DNA of 64,000 nt from Arthrobotrys musiformis (Eukaryota > Ascomycota > Orbiliomycetes > Orbiliales > Orbiliaceae). Numbering within the stretch: the stretch's first letter is position 1; the number at the start of each line of letters is the position of its first letter. Below, one piece after another: positions 23,048 through 35,808 of the stretch. Under the pieces are notes generated by a model. The model was not told where the DNA came from. It did no database searches and saw nothing but the letters and a program-made list of their open reading frames with translations. The DNA lies in NCBI GenBank assembly GCA_036971715.1, contig JAVHJL010000009.1:806001-870000 (forward strand). Reading direction: 5' to 3'. The translations under genes and the position numbers were made by a program.

Positions 23048-26000
23048 CGTTACTTTCTTGATCTTTCGCTAGACTTTGAGATTTTAACCCGTTTGCAATT
23101 CTGTAATACTTTGGAATCCAAGATATCAACGATTGGCTTGTCGAGTAAGTACCCCAGAATATAGTGAAATCACCAGCCTAGATATACCCCAGTATCTAGT
23201 ATTCCCCAAAGAAGCAAACCGTATCGATTGTATTAACTTCTAAACCGAAATTCTGGGGATTGGTAATTTTCTGCGGCACTGCCGAATATAAACTATCGCC
23301 TGAGTAATTGGGAAACTGGGAGACCTCGGTTAAAAGTGTTCATGACATCGCGTGTCTGTGGGGTTGTCGGTTCAAAACGTTTCAACCACGCCTAGCCAGC
23401 TGCTCGGTGCAAAGCGGGGGAAGTGGCAGCTTTAGACGCTAATGATGCCCTATGGACTAACCGGGAATCATGGAGCTGGGTTCCCCGGATTCCTATTACG
23501 TGAGCTTCTACGATGAATTGGGCTCTGAAGACTGGTGCTTAACTTGTGCTGTGTTAAGTGCGCGCGAGTTCATCGTTACCGCGTGGTAGAATCAGAGGAC
23601 AACACAGAAGTTCAACATGGGAGATGTCAACCAGCTAGACAACACATGGAGTCCACATTGAGGACACAAGGCTTAGCGCTTAAGCTTGAGCAAGCCGCTC
23701 CTGACTGTCGGTTCAATGAACAGTCCGAAACGAGGCTCAATTATTCCTAAACCACAATCTCGGAGCTAGATTTGTAGCTTAGTTATCATTGAGGTCCTAA
23801 CGCCGCGAGAATGCTTAATTAATTGGATCGCAATCGCAACCAGCTTTGGCTTGGCTGGGCTACACATACGTATGCGTATACGTAGATATATATAAGTACC
23901 TATATGCAGCGCCAGCTAGCAAAGTAAGCTATACTAGCTTAATAACCTGTACCATGTGCATGTGTTCCGTATGTCTTAGATAGCTACCCGGAAGTTTACA
24001 GGAACTTCTTTTTTTTCTTGCTATTGTAACCAGCCACTCCAAATTTCGAATCTTTCCTGAAGTCCGATGTTTACATTAATTGCTCAATGCCCGTCACCGC
24101 AAGGCCGCGATGCCGCGCCTGTAGTACCTGGACATTTACAATTCGGACGAAGCATCATGCATCACCATTTCTTATTCAGCGAGATCTTAAGATGCTAGTG
24201 CGTTCGTTCCTGGCGTTACCGTGGATTCAAGCCGCCTTGTCTTAGTTTTGTTGTTAATTTATCTCGGTTGACTGATAATACTACGAGGTTCGATAATCTT
24301 CCAAGAAAGCAATTATACGCCAGCAAAGTTCCATGAAATGAGATCTTTTTACAACTGTATCTTAAATTCAATGGCTTTTGTCTCTGATTTGGGGTTATTT
24401 CCGTTGCATGATATCCTCGCCGCGAGCGCAGTCCTCCAGCCACATTTCTTGAAGTGCAACAACTTCGGACGACCAGCAGGCACGAGACACTCTCCAATGT
24501 ATGGAGAAATGTAGCAAAATAGTTATAATTGTATGATTGCTACCAATGCTACGGGGGTGTAATTACAGGAATAATCAATATTGAAACTGACATTTTATAT
24601 CAAGATATCCACATATATTGCTATGTCCGTAGAAGGATAGGAAGACTTTCAGCATACAGGCTAGTGCCGTCCAAAGCTAGGTGCACCCGGATATCTGGCA
24701 AACTCGGCCTCGCGTATTCGTTTTTTTCTCCCATCCTTGACGCGCGGAGCCAATGTGAATTGTTTTTTATTGCCAATTGGCCAACAGCTCTGTGCGACGA
24801 ACTAATTTGTGCAAGATGGGAATTCAACCGAACTCGAGTGACACCCATGCCGCCTCATTCGTCTGTGATCAAGCCTCAAAGAAACGGAACCTCAGCCTGT
24901 AGCCAGGTAAACTCGTAATTAAGACTGTAGCCGAGATTATGACCTTAATTATAGACGGACAGGTATAACGAAATTGCACGAAGCATAGGATAGAGGGCAT
25001 GATGTAATCGTATTCATTCGTATCTTAATTTTTTCCCTCTGAACTCCGCGTCGGGAGAACATCCTAGCCTCCCGACAGAGTAGATGGTGTCCGATATACG
25101 CCCAAGGCCAACCTGGTTGGGCCGTGAAATTTCCTAGCTAGCTGGAGCTTGAGCCGCTGCAGACTCAACGGGGCCTCGGATGTGAGTGACGTCCCAACCC
25201 GGCCAAAAAAGCTCGAACACTCGATCCCTGCGATGTGCTTGTGTTCACCAGTACGTATGTCACATTGTGGATCCAGCCAAAGCAACCACTATGGGCTCTC
25301 GCAGAGCCGCCACACACCCTGTTCGCGGACATTCACCCACAGGCCCATCATTGCATGGTGTGGGGAAACTTCCAAGGACTGGTCCAGTTTGTAAGCGCCT
25401 TCATCCCGTCCCAGCTGCAAATTGTTCTATTTCAGAGTAGCCTCAATTCTCTCATCTGGTACCGTGCGCCAGAGTGGGGCCTCTTGTCACTATTTCGAGC
25501 TACCCACCAGCAAAGAAAATCTTGTATCTTGAACGAGATCTTGGGACTGCACACCTAAGAGCTCATAAGGCATTAAAAGGAATGGATTTCAGTTCCCGCC
25601 GATATGGTTCTTGGTAGCCTTTACTTCTCCCTGCATCCAGGCTTGGGTCGACGTCTTGCAGCCTTAGGTTAACAACACCGTCGCAACACATTTGACTCAG
25701 CACCGATCCATACCCAGCCATATACTTCTGCCGCGGACAGTATTGCATTGGAAACAGGCAATACAAATCTGCAGGCCATACACAGCCCATCTACAAAGAT
25801 TCCGAGATATTTCTAGTATCGCTCTTTGAAACTTCTAATCGCTTGTGCTCCTACTGTGACTGAGGCTGTCGTTATTTACCAACCAATTGTTGCATTATAC
25901 GATCAATTGTGAGTATCAACGCACTATTTCCTTGAACTGTCTACCCACTGCCATGGCCCCGACCAGTACAATTGCAACTTTGCCGCGAAATTCTCTATTG

Positions 26001-26501
26001 TCGATTGGCGCCGGAACACTGAATGCTTTGCGCGATACTTTGAGGCTCTCGTCATGGCAGATCAGTTTGTTTTCATGTTCTGGAATAAACAGTGTTTTTG
26101 TTTCCTGTTGGGAGTTTAAACAGCCAACATTCAAAGGTTTTAAGTATATGTGTATTAAGACGGCCTGATAACTACCAGCACTAGTACTATAGTTTAATAT
26201 ATAGCTATCAAGTAACTATACCTAGGTACTTAGGTATCTACTTGATACTATTACGGGTCCCCTTTGCAGTCTCAAGAGGCTTCATTTGTAAATTACATTG
26301 GTCACTATTTCAACACTCGCCCTTAATCATCGTTCTCAATATTTGACATCCTCCTGTCTTTCTTTCCCTTCTTCCGTACTTTCTTTCAGCCCTCTCATAG
26401 ACCCCTTTCTCTCGATTATATTTTAACCCCTAAAGAGAGCCTATATATACTAACAACGGGATAAAAAAAAGGTGGCAAACATCGGAGAACGATCGATCAA
26501 C
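23048..26501. other. 3.4-kb gene-poor region
   Basis: No supported gene. It contains the amidase promoter, alternating purine-pyrimidine palindromic sequence around 23868-23890 (TACGTATGCGTATACGTA), and TAGGTAC/ACCTAGG-type short motifs (about 26216-26252). Reading frames up to 129 codons exist but overlap on both strands and carry no recognisable domain. Confidence 0.5.
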
Positions 26502-28520
26502 ATGGCCCCTACACCAACTACTACGTCTAGTGCTATCAAAACGCACCCTGCTACTCTAGCAGCGACGGCGGCACCGAATCCTTCTAGCTCTTCCTTCGGG
26601 GACGGAAGCCCTAAATTCGATGCCAGCACAATAGCAGCTGTTGCACTCGGTGTAGCATTGTTTTTCACTCTTCTTGGGATTGCCGGGTACTGTCTCTGGG
26701 TCCACAGACAGAGGAGAAATCACTATGGATGTCACGCCCATGGTGGGTGCCATGGCCATTGGACCCGTATCGAACAGCCACCATCTGGAACTTCGCAGCC
26801 TGAGAAGCCCAATTTCCCGCCGGCGTACGTGAAAAGAGTATCTTTCTCCGCCAGGCCTTCTTTCTCTGCCCGACCTTCTTTCTCCAAGCCATCTGCTGGG
26901 ATTGATATAACTCAAATTGGTCATCCAAAACTCATCCAAAGTTCGCAGGATATTGATCAATTTTATCCCATAGTCGCAGAGCCTAAAGCTGCATATGTCC
27001 GACCACACAAGGGATCGATCACGACAATGACAGAGCCTCAGATTAGCAATATAAATTCTGTCACAGAAAAGATGCCGCTGCGTACGGTTACTCCTCCTCC
27101 ACCAACCGCAGTGGAGATCCCAAAGGTCCCCGCGATTCCTGCGGGTCTTGTTTCTGACCCTAAAAAGCGACCCGGCCCCCCGAAGCTTAGCATCCAGACG
27201 TCCGCAAAGCCTCGTAATTCTATCAACAATAATATCACTAGCACGATAGTGGCTGGGCTAGCAACAAATATCTATGTGCCGCCGACGCCCTCAAGGACCG
27301 GCTTTGGTGAAGTGTCTTTCACACCTCGGACGCCCCGACGTATGGACTTTAGCCATGTATCTCAATACAGACCGGATGCTCGAAAATCCCAGTTTGAATG
27401 TTTCTCGCCCAAAGACACTCGAGCATCTCAGAACCCCGCCACAAGGGAACGCTATCGATTTTCTGATCCTACTACAGTTACTCCAGCAAGCGCAAGGTCC
27501 GTTCGCTCCTTGTCATGGAATGGCCGATCGAATGATCGCACCACTGGTTTCCAATCCAGAACATCCCAGGCACCAATATCACCGCAGCAGTTTAGATCAC
27601 CAACAATCTATTCCCCAATGGACCAAAACCTGGTCCCAGCGAACCGCCTAGATCTTGATCGGGAGTCGATGCAAACACATCCACACCCTCGAATCAATAG
27701 CTCCTTGAGCACAGAGCAGCATAAGTCGCATTCTTCACCACAGGAATCGCGTACAGCAATGAAGAAACCGAAATTAAGGATCATCCCTGCAAAAGACGAA
27801 GACGAAATCTTGACTGATGACGAAACACCTATCACAGAGTGTGAAGACGATAGTGATGATGAGTCTTCACAAACCACGGCCAAACTATATACACCCAATA
27901 TGGTCAATAACCGCAGTTCGGCTCGGACAGGGTGCACTAATAGTACCCGTTTCTCTCAAGACTCGATATCAAACCCTCCCTTTACGCCTTTCTACGGGGA
28001 AATCAAAGACAACAACCCGTACACCAAACAGATAGATTCGGAGACACACACACCAACACGGACATTATCTTCTCCGGGCCTCGAAATAGTTACCCGACCT
28101 GGCGATGAATCCCCTCCACTCTCACCAGTTACATTCCGAATTGATACCAACCCAGCGCCTATGACGCCCAAGTTGCCATACAAATCGGAATCTTTTGACC
28201 GCATCGAAGCTGACAGGACCCATGACGGATCATATCCCGCCGAATGGAAAATACAGATGGAGCGCCAAGCGGCCGAAGATGGCCTTTCACGAAGAGAGCG
28301 TGGCCCACAACTTAACACATTGAACAATAGACTCGCACCACCCCCCAAGAGTTCTAAGCGCAAAAGCGTTTCCTTCCGTCTTAGCGGCCACCGTCGAGAA
28401 GCCTCGGACGAGAAACCGATTTTGCCCAAGATTGATGTTTCACTTGCAGAGACGGTGAGGCAAATGCGGCCAAGCTTTTATGGAATCAAAACGAATGGAA
28501 GCGACGTCTCGATGATCTAG
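26502..28520 (+). CDS. Single-pass membrane protein with juxtamembrane Cys/His cluster and long disordered tail
   Basis: Single exon, 672 aa; the start is ATG at 26502 (an upstream in-frame GTG is not credible). Residues 1-40 are Ser/Thr/Pro/Ala-rich, like a glycosylated ectodomain. One membrane helix covers about 41-67 (IAAVALGVALFFTLLGIAGYCLWV). It is followed by basic residues, which predicts an outside-in (type I/III) orientation. Directly after the helix is a metal-site-like cluster HYGCHAHGGCHGHW (about 74-87). The remaining ~580 residues are low-complexity, Ser/Pro/Thr/Arg-rich and presumably cytoplasmic, with a short tandem SFSARPSFSARPSFS and an acidic patch (DEDEILTDDETPITECEDDSDDE). 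The topology resembles fungal Skg6/Axl2-type polarity or wall-sensor proteins, but I do not recognise a family. It lies upstream of ferroportin on the same strand. Confidence 0.8.
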   Translation: MAPTPTTTSSAIKTHPATLAATAAPNPSSSSFGDGSPKFDASTIAAVALGVALFFTLLGIAGYCLWVHRQRRNHYGCHAHGGCHGHWTRIEQPPSGTSQPEKPNFPPAYVKRVSFSARPSFSARPSFSKPSAGIDITQIGHPKLIQSSQDIDQFYPIVAEPKAAYVRPHKGSITTMTEPQISNINSVTEKMPLRTVTPPPPTAVEIPKVPAIPAGLVSDPKKRPGPPKLSIQTSAKPRNSINNNITSTIVAGLATNIYVPPTPSRTGFGEVSFTPRTPRRMDFSHVSQYRPDARKSQFECFSPKDTRASQNPATRERYRFSDPTTVTPASARSVRSLSWNGRSNDRTTGFQSRTSQAPISPQQFRSPTIYSPMDQNLVPANRLDLDRESMQTHPHPRINSSLSTEQHKSHSSPQESRTAMKKPKLRIIPAKDEDEILTDDETPITECEDDSDDESSQTTAKLYTPNMVNNRSSARTGCTNSTRFSQDSISNPPFTPFYGEIKDNNPYTKQIDSETHTPTRTLSSPGLEIVTRPGDESPPLSPVTFRIDTNPAPMTPKLPYKSESFDRIEADRTHDGSYPAEWKIQMERQAAEDGLSRRERGPQLNTLNNRLAPPPKSSKRKSVSFRLSGHRREASDEKPILPKIDVSLAETVRQMRPSFYGIKTNGSDVSMI

Positions 28521-29435
28521 GAGGCGTTTCTCCATTTCTGATTGCCTTCTTTTTTTATATACGCTCGCTACATGTACTCTGTATAGTGGAGTTTCTGGCG
28601 TTTTTTCCCCTTTATTTCCTTTCTTTTTCTTTCTTTCTCTTTCCCCTTTTCAATACCATCGGCGTTTGGGCTCTTCTTCTTTGCTATTCCGGGAGCATTT
28701 ACGGAGCCTTTAGATTTTCTTTTCCATCTTCTTCTGTATTTTTACATAATCTGGCTTCGGTGCCACACATCTCACGGAAGGAACCCGCTACGGTCCTTTC
28801 AAGCGAGAGCCTAAACGGCTTTCGTATTTTCATTCATCTGATCAATTGGTCCACTTTTTTTTCAATTCAACCATCTAAAAGCGTTACTACATCCTTGTAT
28901 TCTTGTATATGTACATTATCTAGTTAAATCGACTCTTTTTATGAGGCTTGATCTGAGCTCCACCACTGGCTTTACTACCCGCATGGGCGCCAATCGGCCT
29001 CGTTTTAATGGTCAGAAATCTTTCAATCATGTACTACGTCTGTACACCTTCCATGGAATTATTGAGCCTCAATTAGCCGGGATCGGGATCCAATCTTCAA
29101 AATTAATTTATTGACCCGCCTCGACTTGAACAGATCGATACCCCCTAGTACATCTACATTCAAGCTTTTGACCCGATACCCCATAATTTGCGTTGAGCCG
29201 TTGGCATTTTCCTTCCATCCACTCAAAATCCCTGATGGGTGGCTAAATATAGTAACAAAGCTCCAAAGCGAAAGCGCTTAAGCACGTCAAGAGTGGGTAC
29301 CCTACATCAGTGGGTCCAGGGCGAACAGCTCAAAGCTCTCAACCTGCTCCACCCGGAAATGTCAATTCCTCGTCAAAACGATCAAGAAGAACGCTTCCGC
29401 CATCCATTTCCAGAAAAGTACATGGTCGTACCGGT
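28521..29435. other. Intergenic region upstream of ferroportin; may include its 5' exon
   Basis: Pyrimidine-rich 3' UTR-like sequence after 28520, then the ferroportin promoter. The ferroportin frame stays open upstream of the ATG at 29436 as far as a TAA at 29253 and reads like a plausible Ser/Lys-rich N-terminus, so part of this stretch may be coding. Confidence 0.5.
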
Positions 29436-31911
29436 TCAATGGTCACCAACACTGTCTCGGAGGACTTGCATAGTCCAATTGGGGACGATATTAGTCCATC
29501 AGCTGCCGATGCAGAGCTTGAGAGTTCCCAGCCATTGATACCGTCCCATCCGACAGCTTCGGAGAACGGTTCCCATGCAGAGACAGAAACAGGCAATGAG
29601 CATCGCGGAGCTCGAGAAGCTTCGTTGACTGGGTTGTACATATCACATTTTTTGTCGACATGGAATGCCCGGACTTACGAATTTGCGGCTGTAAGTCAAT
29701 TGATCAATCCTGGCGCTTGGGATATGGGATGAAATCGGAGTGGCTAAAGGACTTATCTGTGTTGGGATCGTATGTAGGTTGTGTTCACGGTTGAGGCTTT
29801 CCCCAATACGCTTCTTCCAGCGTCGATCAGGTTAGTGCATACTTCCTTTGAGAAAACCTCGCAAGCGATATGTAACAACGGATATCGTGTTGTCCGTCGC
29901 TGGACTCTTCGATCGGTGTTATCAGTTATGGGTTGATCTTTAAATCCTTTGCATACATGCCATTGCGATGCCTCGGCGCCTCCTTTTCTCGTGACGATGT
30001 GAATTCGAGGCTACCGAGAGTCTGGTCATGAACACACAATTTCTTACCTTCGGCAATAAACAACTTTCATGCCGACGAATGACGTGAATAGAAATACATG
30101 CTAACTCCGTATCAAGTGGTATCGCACAATGCCTGGCGGCAATTCTCTTCTCCCCTTCCGTGGGTGCTTGGGCAGACCGATGCCCTTCACGATTGGAATC
30201 CCTAAAAAAAACCATTCTTGTTCAAAGAATAGCTGTCCTAACGGCGTGTGCCTGTTGGATGGTCTTACTTTGGTCAGGTAGTGATACATCCTCACCACAT
30301 GACCTTGGTTTGAAGTGGGGTGTTTTGGCGGTGATTGTGGTACTTAGCTGTATCGAACGCCTCGCGGCGGGAGGGAATGTTGCTGTTATGGAGAGAGATT
30401 GGGTAAGTAACTTTTGCTTGAGGTCCCAGTTTTCCATGATCCGTCCTGAAGATATGTTTCCCCCAGTTCAAATTGGAGAAACCGTGGTTTTGTTAGTTTT
30501 GTTGCTGTTGGGGTCTGGAATTGCTACGAATAGGTTCCAGGTCGTTGCCATGAGTATGGCTTAATTAGGGGGTTCTATAAGAATAGTTAGCTAATATTGA
30601 GTCCCATGACTATACATATGGACATTTAGGTACCAACACTTGCTCCTGCAGTTGGAGGGTCGCTACATAACCTCAATGCAACTATGAGGAGAATAGACCT
30701 CATATGCAAAGTTCTAGCTCCTGGGTTTGTCACTTTGCTACCTATGGGATTCTCGGCAACTACAGTTACTGAAAAACACTCTGTGTTCTGGAGTGTCGTT
30801 GTAATTGCAATGATGTCCTTGTTGAGCCCTTGGGTAGAATGGTTTTCAGCACAGCGGGTCTGGAGTAAGAATGAGCTACTGCAAGCCCCAAAGACTATAG
30901 AACGGGTGTGGACAAATGGCAGAGAAGCAAATGGTCACAATACAGGTGGCGTCGGCCAGCATCTTCGAAGGAAGATGTCGGGGGTCACACGCTTTTGCAA
31001 AAGTGCGGTTCTCCTGCGTAAGTTTAAATTTTCCTCTTGTCAGGAATGCAGAGCTCCACGAATCATCGTACTAACTGGGGAAATAAGCAACTATATCGAT
31101 TTCTCTCATGTATGTTTCTGTACTAACGTTCTCATCTCCGATGATTACGTTCCTCTTGAACTCCGGCTTTACTCTCCCTGTTGTTACAGCGGCACGGCTA
31201 TTCAGCAGCATACTCGAGGTCAGCGCCACAGCGGTCATGCCATGGGGTGTGAAGACGTTGAGGGATCGTCCGGCCAAGTATTGGAGGCCGGTTGATGAGG
31301 ATGAGCTTGGATTCTTAGAGGAAAACCCGTCAGAACCATCAAATATCGATAAGGCAGAAGTCGAACGAGTTGGTCTGTGGGCCGTCTGGTGGATGACACT
31401 ATCATTGGTATACCCCAGAATTCTTTTCTTCACAGAGCTCCAAAAAAAAAAAAAAACAAGTTTCGAAACATTGCTGATTGTGGGGTCGATTAAACCCGGC
31501 TGGTAAATTTAGATGCCTGCAGTATATGGGGTCGTGGGGTTAACTTCAACTCCAGAAACCTCTCCGGCCGGCCTTCCACTTCCGTACTTTTCTATCCCCA
31601 TGCTTCTTGGTGTTGCATTTTCACGGATTGGCTTATGGACATATGACCTTGCCTACTCACAGCTTCAGCAAACCCTCGCTCCCGCCTCGCTCCGAGGAGA
31701 ATTTACAGGCATCGAGCAGAGTTTTGTGTCAACAGCCGAGCTTCTGCAGTGGACAATAACGGCGATTCTAAGCCATCCAAAGGACTTTGATGTGTTGGCT
31801 GTGATCAGTTGGGTAAGTATACTTGGGGCCGCGGGATGCTATGCTTGGTTTATCAGGAAAAGGAGGGGTCATTTGTTGCATGTTAAAGTATCGGCGTGTT
31901 GTAAGAATTGA
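29436..31911 (+). CDS. Ferroportin-family (SLC40A) iron exporter
   Basis: Best model: exons 29436-29690, 29778-29830, 30117-30402, 30630-31017, 31088-31407 and 31513-31911, 566 aa. Family blocks are recovered only after splicing: LYISHFLSTWNARTYEFAAV, PNTLLPASISGIAQCLAAIL, FSPSVGAWADR, CIERLAAGGNVAVMERDWV, NATMRRIDLICKVLAPGF, LLPTISISLMYVSVLTF, LAPASLRGEFTGIEQSF and the C-terminal RKRRGHLLH. CTAAC branch sites precede the acceptors at 30116 and 31087, supporting those choices. Ferroportins export Fe2+; fungal members may act at the plasma membrane or an organelle. A GTAAGT at about 31813 is coding, not a donor. The start is uncertain: the frame is open for 180 nt upstream of the ATG chosen, and a further 5' exon is possible. 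Confidence 0.82.
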
Positions 31912-34900
31912 GAGGCGTGCGAGGTTCCTTGGTTGTGTAACATATTCACCTGTTCCCATCTGCGTACCTGATCGAGATCTACGGACAACGTGTGCAACCG
32001 GTTACCCCGTTCTCGGCTCATCGGCAACGGAAAGTTGGTTCCATCTTAATCTGGCCATTACCTAATTTAGAAGACCGTCGACAGCCCCTCACAACGCAAA
32101 ATAATGCAACAGTGTGGCTTGACGAAAGAGTGTTGCGCACCCGCCCTATCACTAGCGCTGGTTTCATTCTTCAGTTTCGTCCCTGGGCTAGTCCCATTCA
32201 CAAAGTTTCGCGGCAAAGTAGTCTCGAACATGCTAAAAGGGCTGACGAATTGAAAAACCCCTCACTAAGGTGATGTAATCCTGAAACCGGAAATCATTGC
32301 CCGAAACGAGACATTCAATTCCTAGATTATTCCGAGCTCCCTTCCTCATGTATTCGAATATCCCCCTCACACCAGCATACTGGGCAGTAGCCAAGCTGCC
32401 CCGGGGAGGAAGGATCAAGTCTAACTACAGATCCACCATATAAGAACAAACTTTTTTTACGAGAAAAATATCGACACGTATGCAAGATTGATTTTTGTTG
32501 AACCCGCGCATATATGAATTCGTCATCCAGCCTTGCCCCACCAGCTGGACCTGTCTTGCAGCCTTCCTACGTTATTGTCTACATCTCCCCACCGCACTAC
32601 TCCGACATTTCCCTCCTCCTTTGTGTACTTCTTGCACCGGATCAGGAGGTAGTTTGGCAAGGTGTACGAATCAAAGATGGTGGCAACGGCAGAGGACAGA
32701 TAATCAATGCAGATAATCTATGCAGATCATGTGGGAATCGCCCAGCCGCCATCTAGTCTCGACTCTCCCCTTCCCGTCTCTAGATGTGACGAAGAATTTG
32801 GTCATACTGAGGTTAACCATCGATATTGGTTCATAAATAGATACAAAAAACAAAAAAAAGGTGATGTGAGGTGCCCAAGAACCTGGAAAGACGGCCGAGG
32901 CCCCATCCCTAGACTTCCATTCGTCCACGCCTGACATATGTATGTAGATCACAAGCACACGCTGGTACTGCATTTTTGGTAACGGGCATGCAATTATCGT
33001 AGAAAGTGATGTGATCGCCGTAGGGGAAGCACGGTCGAAAGCGATAATAACAATATCGCGGATGCCAAGTTCGAGATGCAGGAATGCATAGAGGGGGGGG
33101 GGCATGGCTGTAGACGCATGCAAATATGGCCTGATACTATTTGTGAGATTCCCGCTGACTTTTGCGGGACATGATCCTCAGCTCATTGTGTCTAATATCG
33201 ACGCCTTCGCCAACCGAGGGGGGATGGAGGGGGAAAAAGCAACATATTTTTCACGATAATTGTAGTTGAAGAGGGTACGCCATATTGATTATTTCGACCA
33301 AGGGGTTAGTGAATAAGCTCGCTTCTAAGAGATCTAAAATAATCTAGTTAGCGCGATCTCCTCCCGAAATGGGAGGCGAGAACGAGTTGGCTAGCGCGTC
33401 ACCGTAATGCCGATGCTATTTTCTGGAGAAAAACCGGGGTGAACAAGGCTTTAGGGAGTCCGGCGATAGACACTCCATATGCAAGAGTGGTCTGATACTT
33501 TTGCTTCTAGACATCGACCAGGGGTCTCAAGAGAGGGATTCCTGAATGCCGCACCTGATTACTATGATCTATGTAGAGCAGGCAGGAACATTCCGCCTTG
33601 ACTACACAACTTTAAACCGATGTCACCGTTAAAAACCGCTGGGGAGGGGAATGTGTGGGAGCCATGAGAGATCTGAGCAAGGCTGGTATTCTCCGATTGC
33701 CCAGGAAGACGCCGTGCCTGTGCATATAATGCATGCATGCTAAGCATGGGTTAACTTGCTATCGGCCTTGCTATGTGGGGGATAAGCATATGAGTGGATC
33801 TTGCGCCAATACTTCTTTTTTGCTCCATTTTTTTTTTTTTCATCAGACGCCCAGATATGCAGCATTCATGGGGGGATCCGTGACCTACTTATAATTATAT
33901 TCTTCTATGCCTTGATCCATAACCTGGTATATATTAAGGACAAGGAAGGGATTATCAGGCACCTTGCTTTTTGTGTTGATATGGTGTGCGGTTCGAAATA
34001 ATGGGCGAACCGTAGGATGAGGCTATCCGTCGGAATCTACGGACATCGGATCCGCGGACCGCTGGTCGTGTGACGAGCCCCATATCTCATAGAAATACGT
34101 ATGCCAAAAAATGATTGTGCAAGTTTCTTTGGGCATGATTTTGTCTGCCACCACATTTTGAAGATGTTTCTTGTTTTTTTCGTGATGTTTTATGCAACAA
34201 GCACGCTTGGCTAGATGCCCAGTCTGAATATCTCCGTTCTTTATCTCTAGATCATTATTGAGTTCTCCTGGGATAAGCCTTTTTGCATCTGAGATGCACG
34301 GCTAGATCTGGCTAGAGAGTGACCGTCAGTACTTCCGTCCGTGGGGTCCCCTTGGATTTTCTCGAAAGTACAGAGAAAAAGCTACCTTATTGTACCGAGG
34401 TTTCGTAAACGTGCTCCGATGAAGTTGAGATTTCCTCGCTCACAATTATTTTGTCAATCACAATTGGCAAGGCGAACTCCGATACATATTGTAGTCCAAA
34501 AAGTTCGGATGAAGCATACCTCAAAGCCGGCTACCGGAACTACAACCTGCGAATCGCGAAGCCGTCAGCCAATGAAGTCTGTTGTTTTTCCTTTTCTCAA
34601 GCAGTTTTTAAAAGGGCAGCGAAAAAGAAATCACGTCACAATAAGGTCTGGCGTCTTCCCGGGTGGCTGACCCCATTCGTTCTCGTCTCGCCCATGGCTC
34701 CAGAGCGAGGGTCGGATAGCATCAGCTGGGCATACCCACGCTTAGCGGGGTATGGATACCCCGAGGAGATTATATCAACCTTAAAGCCAGGCTAAAATCA
34801 CATAAAACAATGTGACCGAGGGTTGGTCACGAGCTGGTAAATGTAACATTTTGTTTCAGCCCTCTTCTTATTTCTCGCTCTGGTTTCTCAGACTATCTCC

Positions 34901-35808
34901 ATCCACAGGTATTTTCTGGCGGAAAGATTATGGAACGAATTCAACCGACAAAAGCCAACCCCTTATAGGATAGGGATTTTACCCACACACATCGACAAAA
35001 ATTTTTTGCCACAGTTTATTTTTTTAATTTATGCATTTCTGTATCTTGTTTAGATTAAGTTCCCCGTAGATGTCGACGAGGAGCTGACAGCTAAGACTGT
35101 TCACGGACCCACCTGTAAAGCTTGGCCCGGAGCGCCCTTGGTTACACACCTGAATGATATATTCTTGCACAGTGTACATAACCCCACCGTGGAACTCCGG
35201 GATTTCCGGTCTCCCGCCAAGGACAAAAGTTCAGAGTGGCGTGCATGAGTGTATGACCAACTGACGGATCCACTACTTTGCAGCATGTAGTCGTTGGAGG
35301 TTTGAGAATTCCGGGTTTTGGTCGATAGAATGATAGAGAAAGGTTGTCAATTGCGTTGTGTATGGTTGCATGATTTACTGCCTAGCTACACTTGGGAAAG
35401 TTTGGGGGGGAAAGTTGAAAGTCCGTTTTGATTCGTTTTGATTCAGTCAAGGGAAACCTAGAAACAGGGGTCCGTCATGCTAGTATAATTATAGTCTACA
35501 AATGGAACAAGTCTAAATGGATATACCGATTAGGAGAAAAGTTTTCAGAGATAAAGGCTAAATGAAATTTGTGAAAAAATAATATACATGAGAAGGCTAA
35601 GGTGAATTTTTTGGGAAAGGAAAGATGCAATGGAGGGATATCGCTTGCTGTGCTGGAAACAAAAACAAATTCGCCTAAAAAAAACTCCGTAGAAAAAATC
35701 ACTATTAAACCCGATAAATGTGCAAGGTCCATGATTCCCGAACGAGAAAGGTAGTAATAAGAAGAAAATTAAAATCGGGGGGAATGTTTAATCGAAGACA
35801 CTCGTAGT
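31912..35808. other. 3.9-kb convergent gap between ferroportin and ferric reductase
   Basis: The 3' ends of the two iron genes face each other across this region. I find no supported gene. Present are a tandem 13-mer (32695-32732), a G(9-10) run near 33091-33100, a T(14) run near 33828-33840, and a short duplicated GTTTTGATTC (about 35434-35453). Frames reach about 139 codons but carry no recognisable domain. Confidence 0.5.
32695..32732. repeat. Three imperfect tandem copies of an (AT)GCAGATAATC-type 13-mer
   Basis: The sequence reads GACAGATAATCA, ATGCAGATAATCT, ATGCAGATCATG in succession. Two copies contain AGATAA, a GATA-factor-like core, but the site lies downstream of ferroportin, not in a promoter I can identify. 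Confidence 0.55.

Noticed and set aside
29926..29931. A 6-nt ferroportin micro-exon (TTATGG) that would add Tyr-Gly
   Set aside because: A single intron 29831-30116 gives exactly the spacing between NTLLPASI and GAW seen in animal ferroportin, and CTAAC lies before its acceptor; the micro-exon would add two residues.
31813..31911. GTAAGT at the end of ferroportin as a splice donor
   Set aside because: Reading straight through yields the last membrane helix and the conserved RKRRGHLLH tail, so this is coding.
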